A stretch of 40,830 bases of DNA from Diphasiastrum complanatum (Eukaryota > Streptophyta > Lycopodiopsida > Lycopodiales > Lycopodiaceae): NCBI GenBank assembly GCA_029204225.1, contig MU835229.1, positions 1 through 40,830 on the forward strand. The letters run 5' to 3'. The translations under genes and the position numbers were made by a program. Position 1 is the stretch's first letter; each line of letters opens with the position of its first letter. This document shows positions 32,460-40,830 of this stretch, piece by piece. Below the pieces are notes generated by a model that was not told the origin of the DNA, did not search any database, and saw only the letters and a program-made list of their open reading frames with translations.

Positions 32460-33562
32460 TTGGCCAGCAGAAGGCCAGTAGTGCACTCTTGCTTCAATCA
32501 CATTATGTTTGTACAAAGACCATATGGATTTACAACTACCCACTGATTGGCCAGTGAGCCACCATACTACAACGATGGACCTTCGCTTGCCTACTACCTT
32601 TTGGTAAAAATAGTAGTGCACGTCATTATGCTTAATGCTTGATTCTGTTTCTGATCATAATACTTGTAGTTGGCCGCCAGTATACTATCAAGTTGTTTGA
32701 TAACTATCGTTCTGCTCATTAAATGAAACATGACATGTAGTTGTTTATGATAACTAACAGTGCAAACGTATATTTCTGCTTTTATCTTGAAGAGATTGTG
32801 TGAGACTATACTGATAGGCATCGACTGTGAGCACAATGAGTAACAAAGTGGCCTTTCAATCTTTTTAGATATGTTCAAATACAGATGATAAGCTTATATG
32901 CGAGTAACTCTACTACACATGAAGAAACTAGTACCGCTTTAAAAAGATAGATCACGCTTGGTTTAAAAACAAACAACTTTCTTTATGATACTTCTATAAT
33001 GGATATGCACTATCATTAACCCGTTACTTTTAGTGTGAAATCTTTAGTACGTAAAGAGGATTTTGCAGTAGCTGCTGGTGATGGGTAGCTCACAAGATGT
33101 ATCTTCGTCTCGCATCCAGGTATGACATTATATAATGCAACACTGATATGAAGGATACTCGCACCCTTAAATATTATATGGTTCATGCATTCATGAGGAA
33201 GTCTACTATACGCTAATGTGATTCAAAGCTGTTTCCTTAAAAAATAAGTGCTTATTTTTTAATGTGTTGATTTGATAACGATTGATTTACGACTATAATG
33301 GCAAGGTTTGGTTTTACATTGCTAATATAGCAGTTGATGTAAATATGCTATAGACTTGTACAAAGCTTGGTTGTGACAGACTTGTATGGCATGTATTTGC
33401 ACAAGCCTAGAAATGCTTGAACTCCCAAACGGTCTGTTTGGGAGGTCCTTGGGGTTAGCATGACACGAATCTACCCTAGTACCTTGCATTAAAGCCAAAG
33501 TCATGCCTTGGTCTAACTGAGTTTTGCAGGACAACTTCTTACGTGTAGAATGTTAATATAAT
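32460..33562. other. No gene recognised
   Basis: This stretch lies between the family D LTR and the right inverted-repeat arm. It has no open frame with a motif on either strand. It is AT-rich and contains no obvious tandem repeat. It may be the original inner part of the inverted-repeat structure or host intergenic DNA. Confidence 0.4.
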
Positions 33563-34096
<534 letters not shown>

Positions 34097-34116
34097 AAAT
34101 CTAAAATTCAATCACC

Positions 34117-34262
34117 ACTATCTATATTCAATTACTTTACACTTATCTATATTCAAACACTTTAACACTATGTATTCAAACACTTAATAATACTATATAT
34201 TCAAACAATTCACACTATATATTCGAACATTTAATACTTAACACTATCTATTCAAACATTTA
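34117..34262 (+). repeat. AT-rich minisatellite
   Basis: Five to six degenerate copies of a ~27-bp unit like ACTATATATTCAAACACTTA run directly after the CT array. Copies vary in length and sequence. No open frame is associated. Confidence 0.75.
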
Positions 34263-34269
34263 TCTTTTC

Positions 34270-34964
34270 CCTCCTCACTTATCTTTCTCCTCTTCGCTTT
34301 CTATCACAAAAACAAACTTTATCTTTCAAAATAAATAACAAAAACTTCAAAAACTTTCAAAAGCAAAAACTCCAAAAACTTTCAAAATCTTCAAGCACCA
34401 ATCTCTAAGCATTAAAAGCATCTAATGATCTTCAAGATCAAAGCTCCAAACGCAAGAATCGCCTCAAGCTCGCCTTCAATTGCTCCAACCTGCACAAAAA
34501 AAAGTGAGAGAAAAGAAGCAGAATCACGCTAATTCACCAAATAGCCATAGATGTCAGAATTCAACGCCCTCCAAACACCTCAGAATCTGACGTCTGTGTT
34601 GGACGTCAGAAGTCAGATGCCCGTGGGTTGTATTCGGATTGCTGACGTGGATGTCAAATTCCGGCATCCACGTCGGATGACACGTAATTTTTAAAAAAAA
34701 AATGTTCCACGCCATATCCATGTCGGTTTGTCGAATTCCGACATGTTGTATTCAGACGTCCACTTTTAAAATTGGTTGTCGCCACAATTTTCCCAACACC
34801 GGACCTCCATTTTGGAAAATTTTGCTTTGATGTCAAATTCCTACACGTCAAATTGCAAAGATAGTAAAATTTTTGAAAATTCGTCGGACGCCCACGTCAG
34901 ATCTGCATGATATGTTATTGTGTTCCTTCAACTTATTCTTACTAGATTCTATCTAGTACTTTCA
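34270..34964. other. Non-coding, with an ACGT-rich segment
   Basis: No protein motif is present. The first part, to about 34500, is A-rich with CAAAAACTTTCAAAA-type repeats. From 34588 to 34900 at least eight ACGT words occur, most as TGACGT, GACGTC or CCACGTC. A repeated phrase TGTCAAATTCC recurs at about 34652 and 34830. This may be part of a promoter or an LTR, but no LTR ends were found. Confidence 0.5.
34644..34674. repeat. Perfect 10-bp-stem hairpin
   Basis: GACGTGGATG at 34644-34653 is the exact reverse complement of CATCCACGTC at 34665-34674, with an 11-base loop. It lies in the ACGT-rich segment. Confidence 0.9.
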
Positions 34965-35674
34965 ACATTCACTCTTCTAATGGCCCTTCTTTCTGCAATA
35001 AAAGCATTTCTCTTTCTTCTTGCACTTACTAGGTGAAATCTCATTATCCGAAGACTTGGGATTTTGTTGTTTCTACTTTTTCTTGTCCTTTCATTGACAT
35101 TGTAAAGTCAAGCTTTGAACTTCTCCTCATTGCTCCTCCTACGTCAACATTCCTATAAGCTCATCAAAGGTAGGCATTCTCTCTTCATACTATTTCGCTC
35201 ACAAACATCTGATAGGGTTCTATGATTCTGCACAAGGCATTGTGCACCAGTTCAACATCCCAAATCTGCTTGCCAATGAAGTGCAATTCATCTCTCAATT
35301 GTTTTGATTTAAGTCAAATAAGCCTAAATGTGCTCTCCTTGTTCCATTCAATATCATTCAACTTTGATAATGTGAGATGGATTTGATAAACAAATTGCTC
35401 CCTAAGCACTTTCTTGGCCTCACTACATCACTAATATGGGTAATTATATGATCTTTTATTGAAAGGCTTATATAGGTCAATGCCCTCTTGGCCCTCTTGT
35501 CAAATGCCTTGATATCCACTTCAATGGGTGGTCTTCTCTCGTCACCTATGACAATATCCCATAGTTCCTTCTCTATTAGGACATTTTTCATTTTGAACTT
35601 CTACACAGACTAGTTTATTATGCCCTCCAACTTGTTTGATTAACTCAAAATTGATTCGTCCATGTTTGCCATGC
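34965..35674 (-). pseudogene. Copia gag remnant
   Basis: The minus strand starts at about 35674 with an ATG and a short leader (MANMDESIL). It continues as KMKNVLIEKELWDIVIGDE, FDKRAKRALTYISLSIKDHI and HISDV, typical of a plant Copia Gag. After frameshifts the zinc knuckle appears at 35006-34965 as CFYCRKKGH, a stop, then KSEC. Its order C-x2-C-x4-H-x4-C is kept apart from the stop. The protease and all of pol are missing below 34965. It is related to the Gag at 19797 (W-K-V-R-M then the KAKRALHI block) but diverged. Confidence 0.75.
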
Positions 35675-36786
35675 CAAAACTACCTAAAATCGCAACCATA
35701 GGCTAAATGAGGCCTTCTAAGCACAATGGCAATATCCAAACTCAATAATTTTGACCTGTCAAAATTTCTTACTTGCCAATCAAAATAGCCAATTTGCTGA
35801 TCAAAACTTTGAATCTCATGAAATGCCTGCCTTGTATTCCCACCAACGGCCTCTCTAAAGGAGCAAATCACTTTGGAGCTCCACTGGCCACTTTCTTCAT
35901 AGTTAACAATTTTTTTTAGCTTTGTATTTGTAGGTATAATTTGAGTGCCCTTTGTTTAGAGGTCACAGCCTTTTTTTTGGTCAAAATTAGATTACTATAG
36001 CGCCAAAACCAAACTCTAGGATTTTTGAATTGAAAGTTTAATTTGAAGTTTCTTAATAAAAAGAAAGCCCCTTCAAGTGATTTTTGTCAAAAAAATTTAA
36101 CGAAGAGTTTTCACTTTTGACATTCAAAACTTCAAGAGCACTTTTAACTCAAATCTAATGGTTAGTCCAAATCCAAAGGCGTAGACTGGTTATCTCTCCC
36201 TGTTAATCAGTGTGGACCTTAATCCAATAGTCCATAGCCTTCTTGCGCATCAACCTGAAGTCTTGCAAACACAAACACCCTATAGATGCTAGGCTCTGAG
36301 AAATCTACTATAACACTCTCTATGCTTTACAGCTAGGAACGACTACTTGCAAGGTAGTTCGCCCATCAAGCACACTCTATTGTAAGTTTTTACCATACTC
36401 AAAACTACTTCCTATTGAGTAAAATCCACAATTTACCATTCAATATCCTAGTTGGCAAAAATAAGGGTCTCTTGGTCATTTTTGCACCTTTTCTTGAGGT
36501 TTTGTTGCAATTTTTTCCTCATTTGACGTTGTTGAAAGTAACAGCATTAATTTAATCAAATATTGAGTGAAAACAGTCCAAATTTTTTTAAAAAAATTTG
36601 AAACCCCCAAAAATCAAAGAAATTCTAATTTTGGTCTTCCTTGCACCAAATCAGACCTTGCAAATTGCCATGAGCTACTCTCACTATCTTAGAAAAACCT
36701 ATAAATCTTGAACAAATGCTCTGAAACTCCAATAGTGCCTAATTTCCACTATAACCTACGAATTCTAAGAAAACTTGTTTCCAAAA
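35675..36786. other. No gene recognised; likely leader of the gag remnant
   Basis: Upstream (on the minus strand) of the gag start lies AT-rich DNA without motifs. I searched by eye for the reverse of the tRNA-Met primer site and found only GCTCTGAGAAA near 36292, which does not match well enough. The stretch ends where the Z LTR begins at 36787. Confidence 0.4.
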
Positions 36787-37615
36787 TGTGAAAAATACAA
36801 AAATTAGCTTGGTAGAGGCCAAAAATCTTGTATATAGATAAACACACATGTGTGGAGCCTGTTCCCATGTGTGAAACTAGTGTACTTGTCATTTACCATA
36901 ATCATATATGTTGTACATATGATTTAATTCAAGTTCTAGTGGCTAAAATGGCCAAAAACTAGTTTTCTAGATATATGACACATGGCATCAATCTATTGAT
37001 TGCATGAGCCAAATATTTTGGTTAGGGGTCATATCCCATGTGTAGAGGACAGATCACACGTGTGGAATAAGCTGAAGTAGGCGAATTTTGACTTCTAGAA
37101 GATTTCCAAGTAGATCTCCATATAGAAGAAAAATGGACCAAAGTGCTCAAAATAGAAGGTTTTGTCCAAGTGTCAGTTTTGCATGATGAATCATCATATG
37201 ACAAAGCACCTTCACACATGTGGGATCAGAGGGATGATCAGTACCACGATCTCCCATTTATTGTATATATAGAGCCACATTTGGCCATAATCATTGTGAG
37301 ACACCAATCTTGGTTTTGGAAGCAAGTTTGAGTGATTCTCTCCATTTGTCTACATTTGTTTTGATTGTTTTGAGGTTCTATCAATGTGTACTTGATTTTC
37401 AGGTTGGAGTCTGTACTCAGATAGTGTTTCACGGGTGTGAAACCATAAAGTACACTTACCTTCAATTAATAATTGTTCTTGTTAGGATTTTGTGTCTAGA
37501 ATTGATCTAGATTGATCTTAATCTGAAGTAGATTGATAGATCAAGTAATCTGACAACCAATCCATCTTGAGGATCAAATTAGGATCCACTCATGGTCCTT
37601 TTTGTACTTTTTCCA
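36787..37615 (+). repeat. 5' LTR of element Z
   Basis: It starts TGTGAAAAATACAAAAATTA and ends in CA just before the primer site, about 830 bp. It contains several CACAYGTGTG-type palindromes: 36844, 37055, 37213 and a variant in GTTTCACGGGTGTGAAAC at 37426. A TATATATAG box lies at 37264. Confidence 0.9.
37264..37272 (+). promoter_or_regulatory. TATA box of the Z LTR
   Basis: TATATATAG is followed by AGCCACATTTGGCCATAATC. The block is also present in the 3' LTR (TACATATAG at about 40631) and in the older copy near 16494, so it is conserved within the family. Confidence 0.55.
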
Positions 37616-37617
37616 CA

Positions 37618-37630
37618 TGGTATCAGAGCC
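37618..37630 (+). other. tRNA-Met primer binding site
   Basis: TGGTATCAGAGCC follows the 5' LTR directly. It is the same primer site as in the family A Copia element at 18625 and identifies Z as Copia-type. Confidence 0.9.
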
Positions 37631-38092
37631 AAGTACAAGAGGTTTTGTTGAAATTGATAGGGTTAATCCAAATCAAAGCCAAAATTAGCAGTTTTTTGGA
37701 AACTAGTCAAATTTTTTGTAGCAAGTTGGATTTGATAGCTATCCTCAAAATTTTTGGTCCAGATCTTGTTGTGGGCTGTAGGAACTCTTTTCACACGTGT
37801 GAGGCCATACAGCTCTGGTTTTGGCTGAGAAATTTCAAAAATTTGTAGAATTTGACTCACATACCCAATTTAAGTGTTTTTTGGTGCAAAATCAAGCATT
37901 TTCTATAGTGAATCTAATCCTTTGATTAGTTCTCGGATTAGATCAGCCAAAAAATTTAAATTGAAGCTTGAAATAGGTGCATTAATTGATCTTCTCTGAT
38001 TTTTTGAGTGTATGTTGAAGTTAAGAGAGATTTTGCTAAAAATCATAGGATTCTTAGGTTTGTGAGCTAGATCTTTTGTAGATCCTTCTAGA

Positions 38093-38626
38093 TTGTTGAA
38101 GATGTTCAACTCTAGTCTCTTGAAAGTCACAAATTACATTTGTAGAATCATGTCACAGGTTTTTATTTACATCGCATCAATAGGTGGCATCCTATTGAAG
38201 GAAAGAAAGGATCCTGAGTGCAACCTTTGTGGCAAGGGAGGATATATTTTCTCAAGATGCAACAAAAAGAAGACCAATCCATCCAAGGAGAACCAAAGCA
38301 AGGGGGCCGAGGTGAAGGATGGAGCTTCAAGTTCAAAATGCAAATACAAGAAGGACAAGTCCAAGGAAAGGTGTTTCCTTTGTGGAAAGGTGAATGAGGC
38401 TTGGAGTCTCACAAGGACTTGCAAGATTTGTCTTCAAGAGTCCATCACAACACATGTTGAATCTTTTGAAATTTTTTATCTGGAAGTGCATTGTTTGGTT
38501 CAAGATAGATGTCACTTTCTAGAAAGTAACTTGGATTTATTTTATGTCATTGGAAAGTATTTTGCTTGTAACTTTGGACAAGTTCAAACTTATTGTTATT
38601 ATCCAAGAGAAATCAATCAAGAATAA
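38093..38626 (+). CDS. Gag-like zinc-knuckle ORF of Z
   Basis: A 177-codon frame. Residues 43-56 read CNLCGKGGYIFSRC, the spacing of a Gag zinc knuckle (C-x2-C-x4-H-x4-C), but the His is Tyr, so zinc binding is doubtful. About 45 residues later, after a Lys-rich stretch, CFLCGKV looks like the start of a second knuckle that has lost its second half. The upstream Gag domain is not recognisable. It overlaps the 306-codon ORF in another frame. It could be a relic of Gag kept within a non-autonomous element, or still be expressed as a nucleic-acid-binding peptide. Confidence 0.45.
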   Translation: MLKMFNSSLLKVTNYICRIMSQVFIYIASIGGILLKERKDPECNLCGKGGYIFSRCNKKKTNPSKENQSKGAEVKDGASSSKCKYKKDKSKERCFLCGKVNEAWSLTRTCKICLQESITTHVESFEIFYLEVHCLVQDRCHFLESNLDLFYVIGKYFACNFGQVQTYCYYPREINQE

Positions 38627-39464
38627 GAAGCAATCACAAAATGAAAATAGTTTCATTTATGCTCTCATATCAACTTATGAAGAACAATTTTGCTTTGAAG
38701 AGATTTTTGTATCTCAAAGGTGGATTAAGGCAATACTAGTTGAGTGTGATGCCTTAAAAGATAGCAAAATATGTTTTCCTTGTAAGCTTACATTAGTTAT
38801 GAAGTCAAGGAAATGGAAATATCTTCATAATGTAGGATCTTTTGGTTTCAATAAGATCATGAATGATGTGTTCATTCATAAAGATGAAAATTGCAAGTTT
38901 TCAATCTTAAAGGCAAGTTGTAAACTTCTTATGAGAATAAGTGAAGCATCCAAAGTGGAAACTTATATCCATAAGCAAGTAGTTAGCCTTATTGAGATGG
39001 AAATGCCTTTTGATTTCAATATTGGAAAAATCATGCCAAGTTGTGGTGATTTTTGGACTTATGTTTCTAGCATAAGTAATCTTGATAATCATAGGAAGTG
39101 CATATTGAATGGTCACACTTGTTGCGATCATTATGAGACATGGAGGTCTCAAATTTCCATAAAAAAGGAGCACCATGAAGAGGATCTTAAGGAGTCATCT
39201 CAAGGTTCAAATGTGCCAAGGATTGAGGAGGAGAATCCTTTTCAAGGTTCAAGTGTGCCAAGGATTGAGGAGGAGAGACCTTCTCAAGTTGTGATTCCAA
39301 AAAGAAACTCAAGAAATATGGTTGAGTCCATGTGGCTCACATTTCAAGGGAAAGAGGAGCATATCTCATGTGGTATACATCTCATACTTACTTCTCTTAT
39401 GTCGATAAATCAATTTGCTTTAGTGAGATCATTGCATCTCAAAATTGGAGTAAAGCCATACTAG
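38544..39464 (+). CDS. 306-codon ORF of Z, internally repeated
   Basis: An open frame without a recognised enzyme domain. CFEEIFVSQRWIKAILVECD resembles the start of Copia RT regions (pattern EA-x5-W-x-x-A-M-x-x-E), and PRIEEE repeats followed by VVIPKRNSRN resemble the linker before RT. The middle, LKASCKLLMRISEASKVETY, is unknown to me. The same blocks occur again about 720 bp downstream in the following ORFs. A short direct repeat (GTGCCAAGGATTGAGGAGGA twice, near 39210 and 39255) encodes the PRIEEE repeat. No catalytic motif is visible. The start codon choice is uncertain. Confidence 0.45.
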   Translation: MSLESILLVTLDKFKLIVIIQEKSIKNKKQSQNENSFIYALISTYEEQFCFEEIFVSQRWIKAILVECDALKDSKICFPCKLTLVMKSRKWKYLHNVGSFGFNKIMNDVFIHKDENCKFSILKASCKLLMRISEASKVETYIHKQVVSLIEMEMPFDFNIGKIMPSCGDFWTYVSSISNLDNHRKCILNGHTCCDHYETWRSQISIKKEHHEEDLKESSQGSNVPRIEEENPFQGSSVPRIEEERPSQVVIPKRNSRNMVESMWLTFQGKEEHISCGIHLILTSLMSINQFALVRSLHLKIGVKPY

Positions 39465-40034
39465 TTGAGTATGAAGTCTCTCTTGAGAACATAGATGATG
39501 TTCTTAAAAGGTTGAAATTGATTTTAAATCAATTAGAAAGCAAATGGTTATTTCATCAAATGTATGCTCTTTAAGTCATGTAAGAGCAAAAGTGATTTGT
39601 TCAATCATAGTTTGAAAATTTGTATTGAGGCAAATTGTAAACTCTTTATGAGAGTAAGTGAATCATCTTCTAAAGACACTTATCTCCATAATGAAGTATT
39701 TAGCCTCATTGGATCTGATATTAGCATGGTAAACAAGCATGAAGATATGATGCAAACACTTTGTTATTATAACATGCATAGTCTTGCCAATCTGGATGAG
39801 TCTAAATCTCTAGATCGTGGTAACATGATGGTAGAGCTTTGTGATCCTAATAAATCAAGAAGAAATATTTATTTTCTCATGAAGGAGCATGCACATGAAG
39901 AAGGAGCAAGCCTCAAGGTCAAGCATCTACATGAAAATTGGAAGGAATCAATTTCGGAGGTGCTAGGATGGTGCAAGGCTCTCAAGCTCATCAAAGATGT
40001 CAACATCAAAGAAGCACTATTATGGATATGGTGA
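39332..40034 (+). CDS. Second copy of the Z ORF blocks, frame broken
   Basis: Two frames (39332-39574 and 39564-40034) carry the blocks of the upstream ORF again: KSICFSEIIASQNWSKAILV, then IEANCKLFMRVSESSSKDTY and LHNEVFSLIGSD, then SLANLDESKSLD. They are diverged from the first copy at many residues but in the same order. A frame change separates the two frames. The last ~60 codons (WKESISEVLGWCKALKLIKD) have no counterpart I can see. The segment ends about 125 bp before the 3' LTR. I do not recognise a function. Confidence 0.45.
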
Positions 40035-40150
40035 TTTCAGATCAACATCAAGCCCATTGGCTGATCTTCAAACCTTTTGAACCAGCAAAGACCAATTCAG
40101 CCCATGGAGTCAAGTTCAAGATCATCATGTTTTCCATCAAGCTAGATTTT

Positions 40151-40160
40151 TGAGGAGGAG
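40151..40160 (+). other. Purine tract before the Z 3' LTR
   Basis: TGAGGAGGAG directly precedes the LTR start TGTGAAAAAT, so it is the likely second-strand primer. Confidence 0.65.
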
Positions 40161-40830
40161 TGTGAAAAATGCAAAAATAAGCTTGGTAGAGGCCAAAAAT
40201 ATTGTAAAACACACATGTGTGAAGCCTGTTCCCATGTGTGAAACTAGTGTACTTGTCATGTACCATAATCATATATGTTGTACATATGATTTAATTCAAG
40301 TTCTAGTGGCTAAAATGGCCAAAAACTAGTTTTCTAGATATATGACACATGGCATCAATCTATTGATTGCATGAGCCAAATATTTTGGTTAGGTGTCATA
40401 TCCCATGTGTAGAGGACAGCTCACACGTGTGAATAAGCTGAAGTAGGCGAATTTTGACTTCTAGAAGATTTCCAAGTAGATCTCCATATAGAAGGAAAAT
40501 GGACCAAAAGTGCTCAAAATAGAAGGTTTTTGTCCAAGTGTCAGTTTTGCATGATGAATCATCATATGACAAAGCACCTTCACACATGTGGGATCAGAGG
40601 GATGATCAATACCACGAGCTCCCATTTATTGTACATATAGAGCCACATTTGGCCATAATCATTGTGAGACACCAATCTTAGTTTTGGAAGCAATCTTGAG
40701 TGATTCTCTCCATTTGTCTACATTTGTTTTGATTGTTTTGAGGTTCTATCAATGTGTACTTGATTTTTCGGTTGGAGTCCGTACTCAGACAGTGTTTCAC
40801 GCGTGTGAAACCATAAAGTACACTTACTTC
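40161..40830 (+). repeat. 3' LTR of element Z (cut by window end)
   Basis: It aligns with the 5' LTR from its first base to the equivalent of 37462 with few differences. Examples are a 3-4-bp deletion near 40206, G for A at the equivalent of 36797 and GCG for GGG in the last palindrome. I estimate about 96-97 percent identity by eye. The final ~150 bp are outside the window. Confidence 0.9.

Larger units (their letters stand above)
36787..40830 (+). mobile_element. Non-autonomous LTR retrotransposon Z
   Basis: This element has a 5' LTR (36787-37615), a tRNA-Met primer site (37618), a 2.54-kb interior, a purine tract and a 3' LTR (40161 to beyond the window). The LTRs are nearly identical, which implies recent insertion. 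The interior has a Gag-like zinc knuckle and two related ORF segments but no integrase core, RT palm or RNase H motif, so it must depend on enzymes from another Copia element. Parts of its ORF resemble the linker between integrase and RT. It seems inserted into unclassified DNA next to a dead gag. The 3' target duplication lies outside the window. Confidence 0.85.

Noticed and set aside
33322-33534. 70-codon minus-strand frame near the right inverted arm
   Set aside because: No motif and no partner in the left arm; it lies just inside the arm boundary and looks like chance.
36288-36300. Possible minus-strand primer site for the gag remnant
   Set aside because: GCTCTGAGAAA matches the reverse primer site only for its first 7 bases and no LTR end lies beside it.

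Overview
The window looks like intergenic DNA from a large, repeat-rich land-plant nuclear genome. I found no convincing single-copy host gene, tRNA, rRNA or CRISPR array. Almost everything recognisable is transposon-derived: Ty1/Copia and Ty3/Gypsy LTR retrotransposons, a LINE, small DNA-transposon-like pieces and very long (GA)n arrays. The Copia primer sites matching the initiator tRNA-Met (TGGTATCAGAGC), a tRNA-Asp-type Gypsy primer site and the plant-style Gag zinc knuckles all point to plants. A gymnosperm or other large-genome plant is plausible, but the sequence does not settle it.

Layout. 1-4.2 kb: LTR-like unclassified DNA, then minus-strand debris of a Copia protease, a Gypsy reverse transcriptase and a LINE tail. 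4.2-8.2 kb: a minus-strand Copia element (family A), split by a plus-strand LTR, a second Copia fragment (family B) and a CACTA-like non-coding piece. 8.2-9.7 kb: the plus-strand 3' end of a Gypsy element (integrase, polypurine tract, LTR). 9.7-13.15 kb: a minus-strand Copia element (family C) with recognisable gag, PR, IN, RT and RNase H but many breaks. 13.15-17.6 kb: a minus-strand Gypsy-like element (X) holding a protease, unrecognised ORFs and an inserted plus-strand LTR fragment of family Z. 17.6-23.2 kb: a plus-strand X LTR, then a Copia element of family A with LTR, primer site, leader and one open 1156-codon gag-PR-IN-RT frame. That frame ends abruptly, before RNase H and the 3' LTR.

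23.2-26.3 kb: an unclassified stretch, a small spliced-looking gene fragment on the minus strand, and a Gypsy LTR carrying a (GA)n array followed by a tRNA-Asp-type primer site. 26.3-34.1 kb: a pair of inverted repeats of about 530 bp, each with a long GA/CT array at its outer edge. Between them lie a decayed LINE and a Copia element (family D) whose RT-RNase H segment is tandemly duplicated. 34.1-36.8 kb: a minisatellite, an ACGT-rich segment with a perfect hairpin, and a minus-strand Copia gag. 36.8 kb to the end: a young-looking, non-autonomous LTR element (Z) with two nearly identical LTRs and a 2.5-kb interior. The interior has a broken zinc knuckle and an internally duplicated ORF, but no integrase or RT core.

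The elements form a nested graveyard, not a pathway. Only the family A polyprotein at 19.8 kb retains intact-looking catalytic motifs. The most unusual structures are the long GA-edged inverted repeat, the young element Z with its duplicated ORF, two inverted-LTR arrangements with the same geometry, CACACGTGTG-type palindromes recurring in two LTR families, and the loss of the integrase core in two different Copia families. I do not see a clearly new biological system; these are leads.
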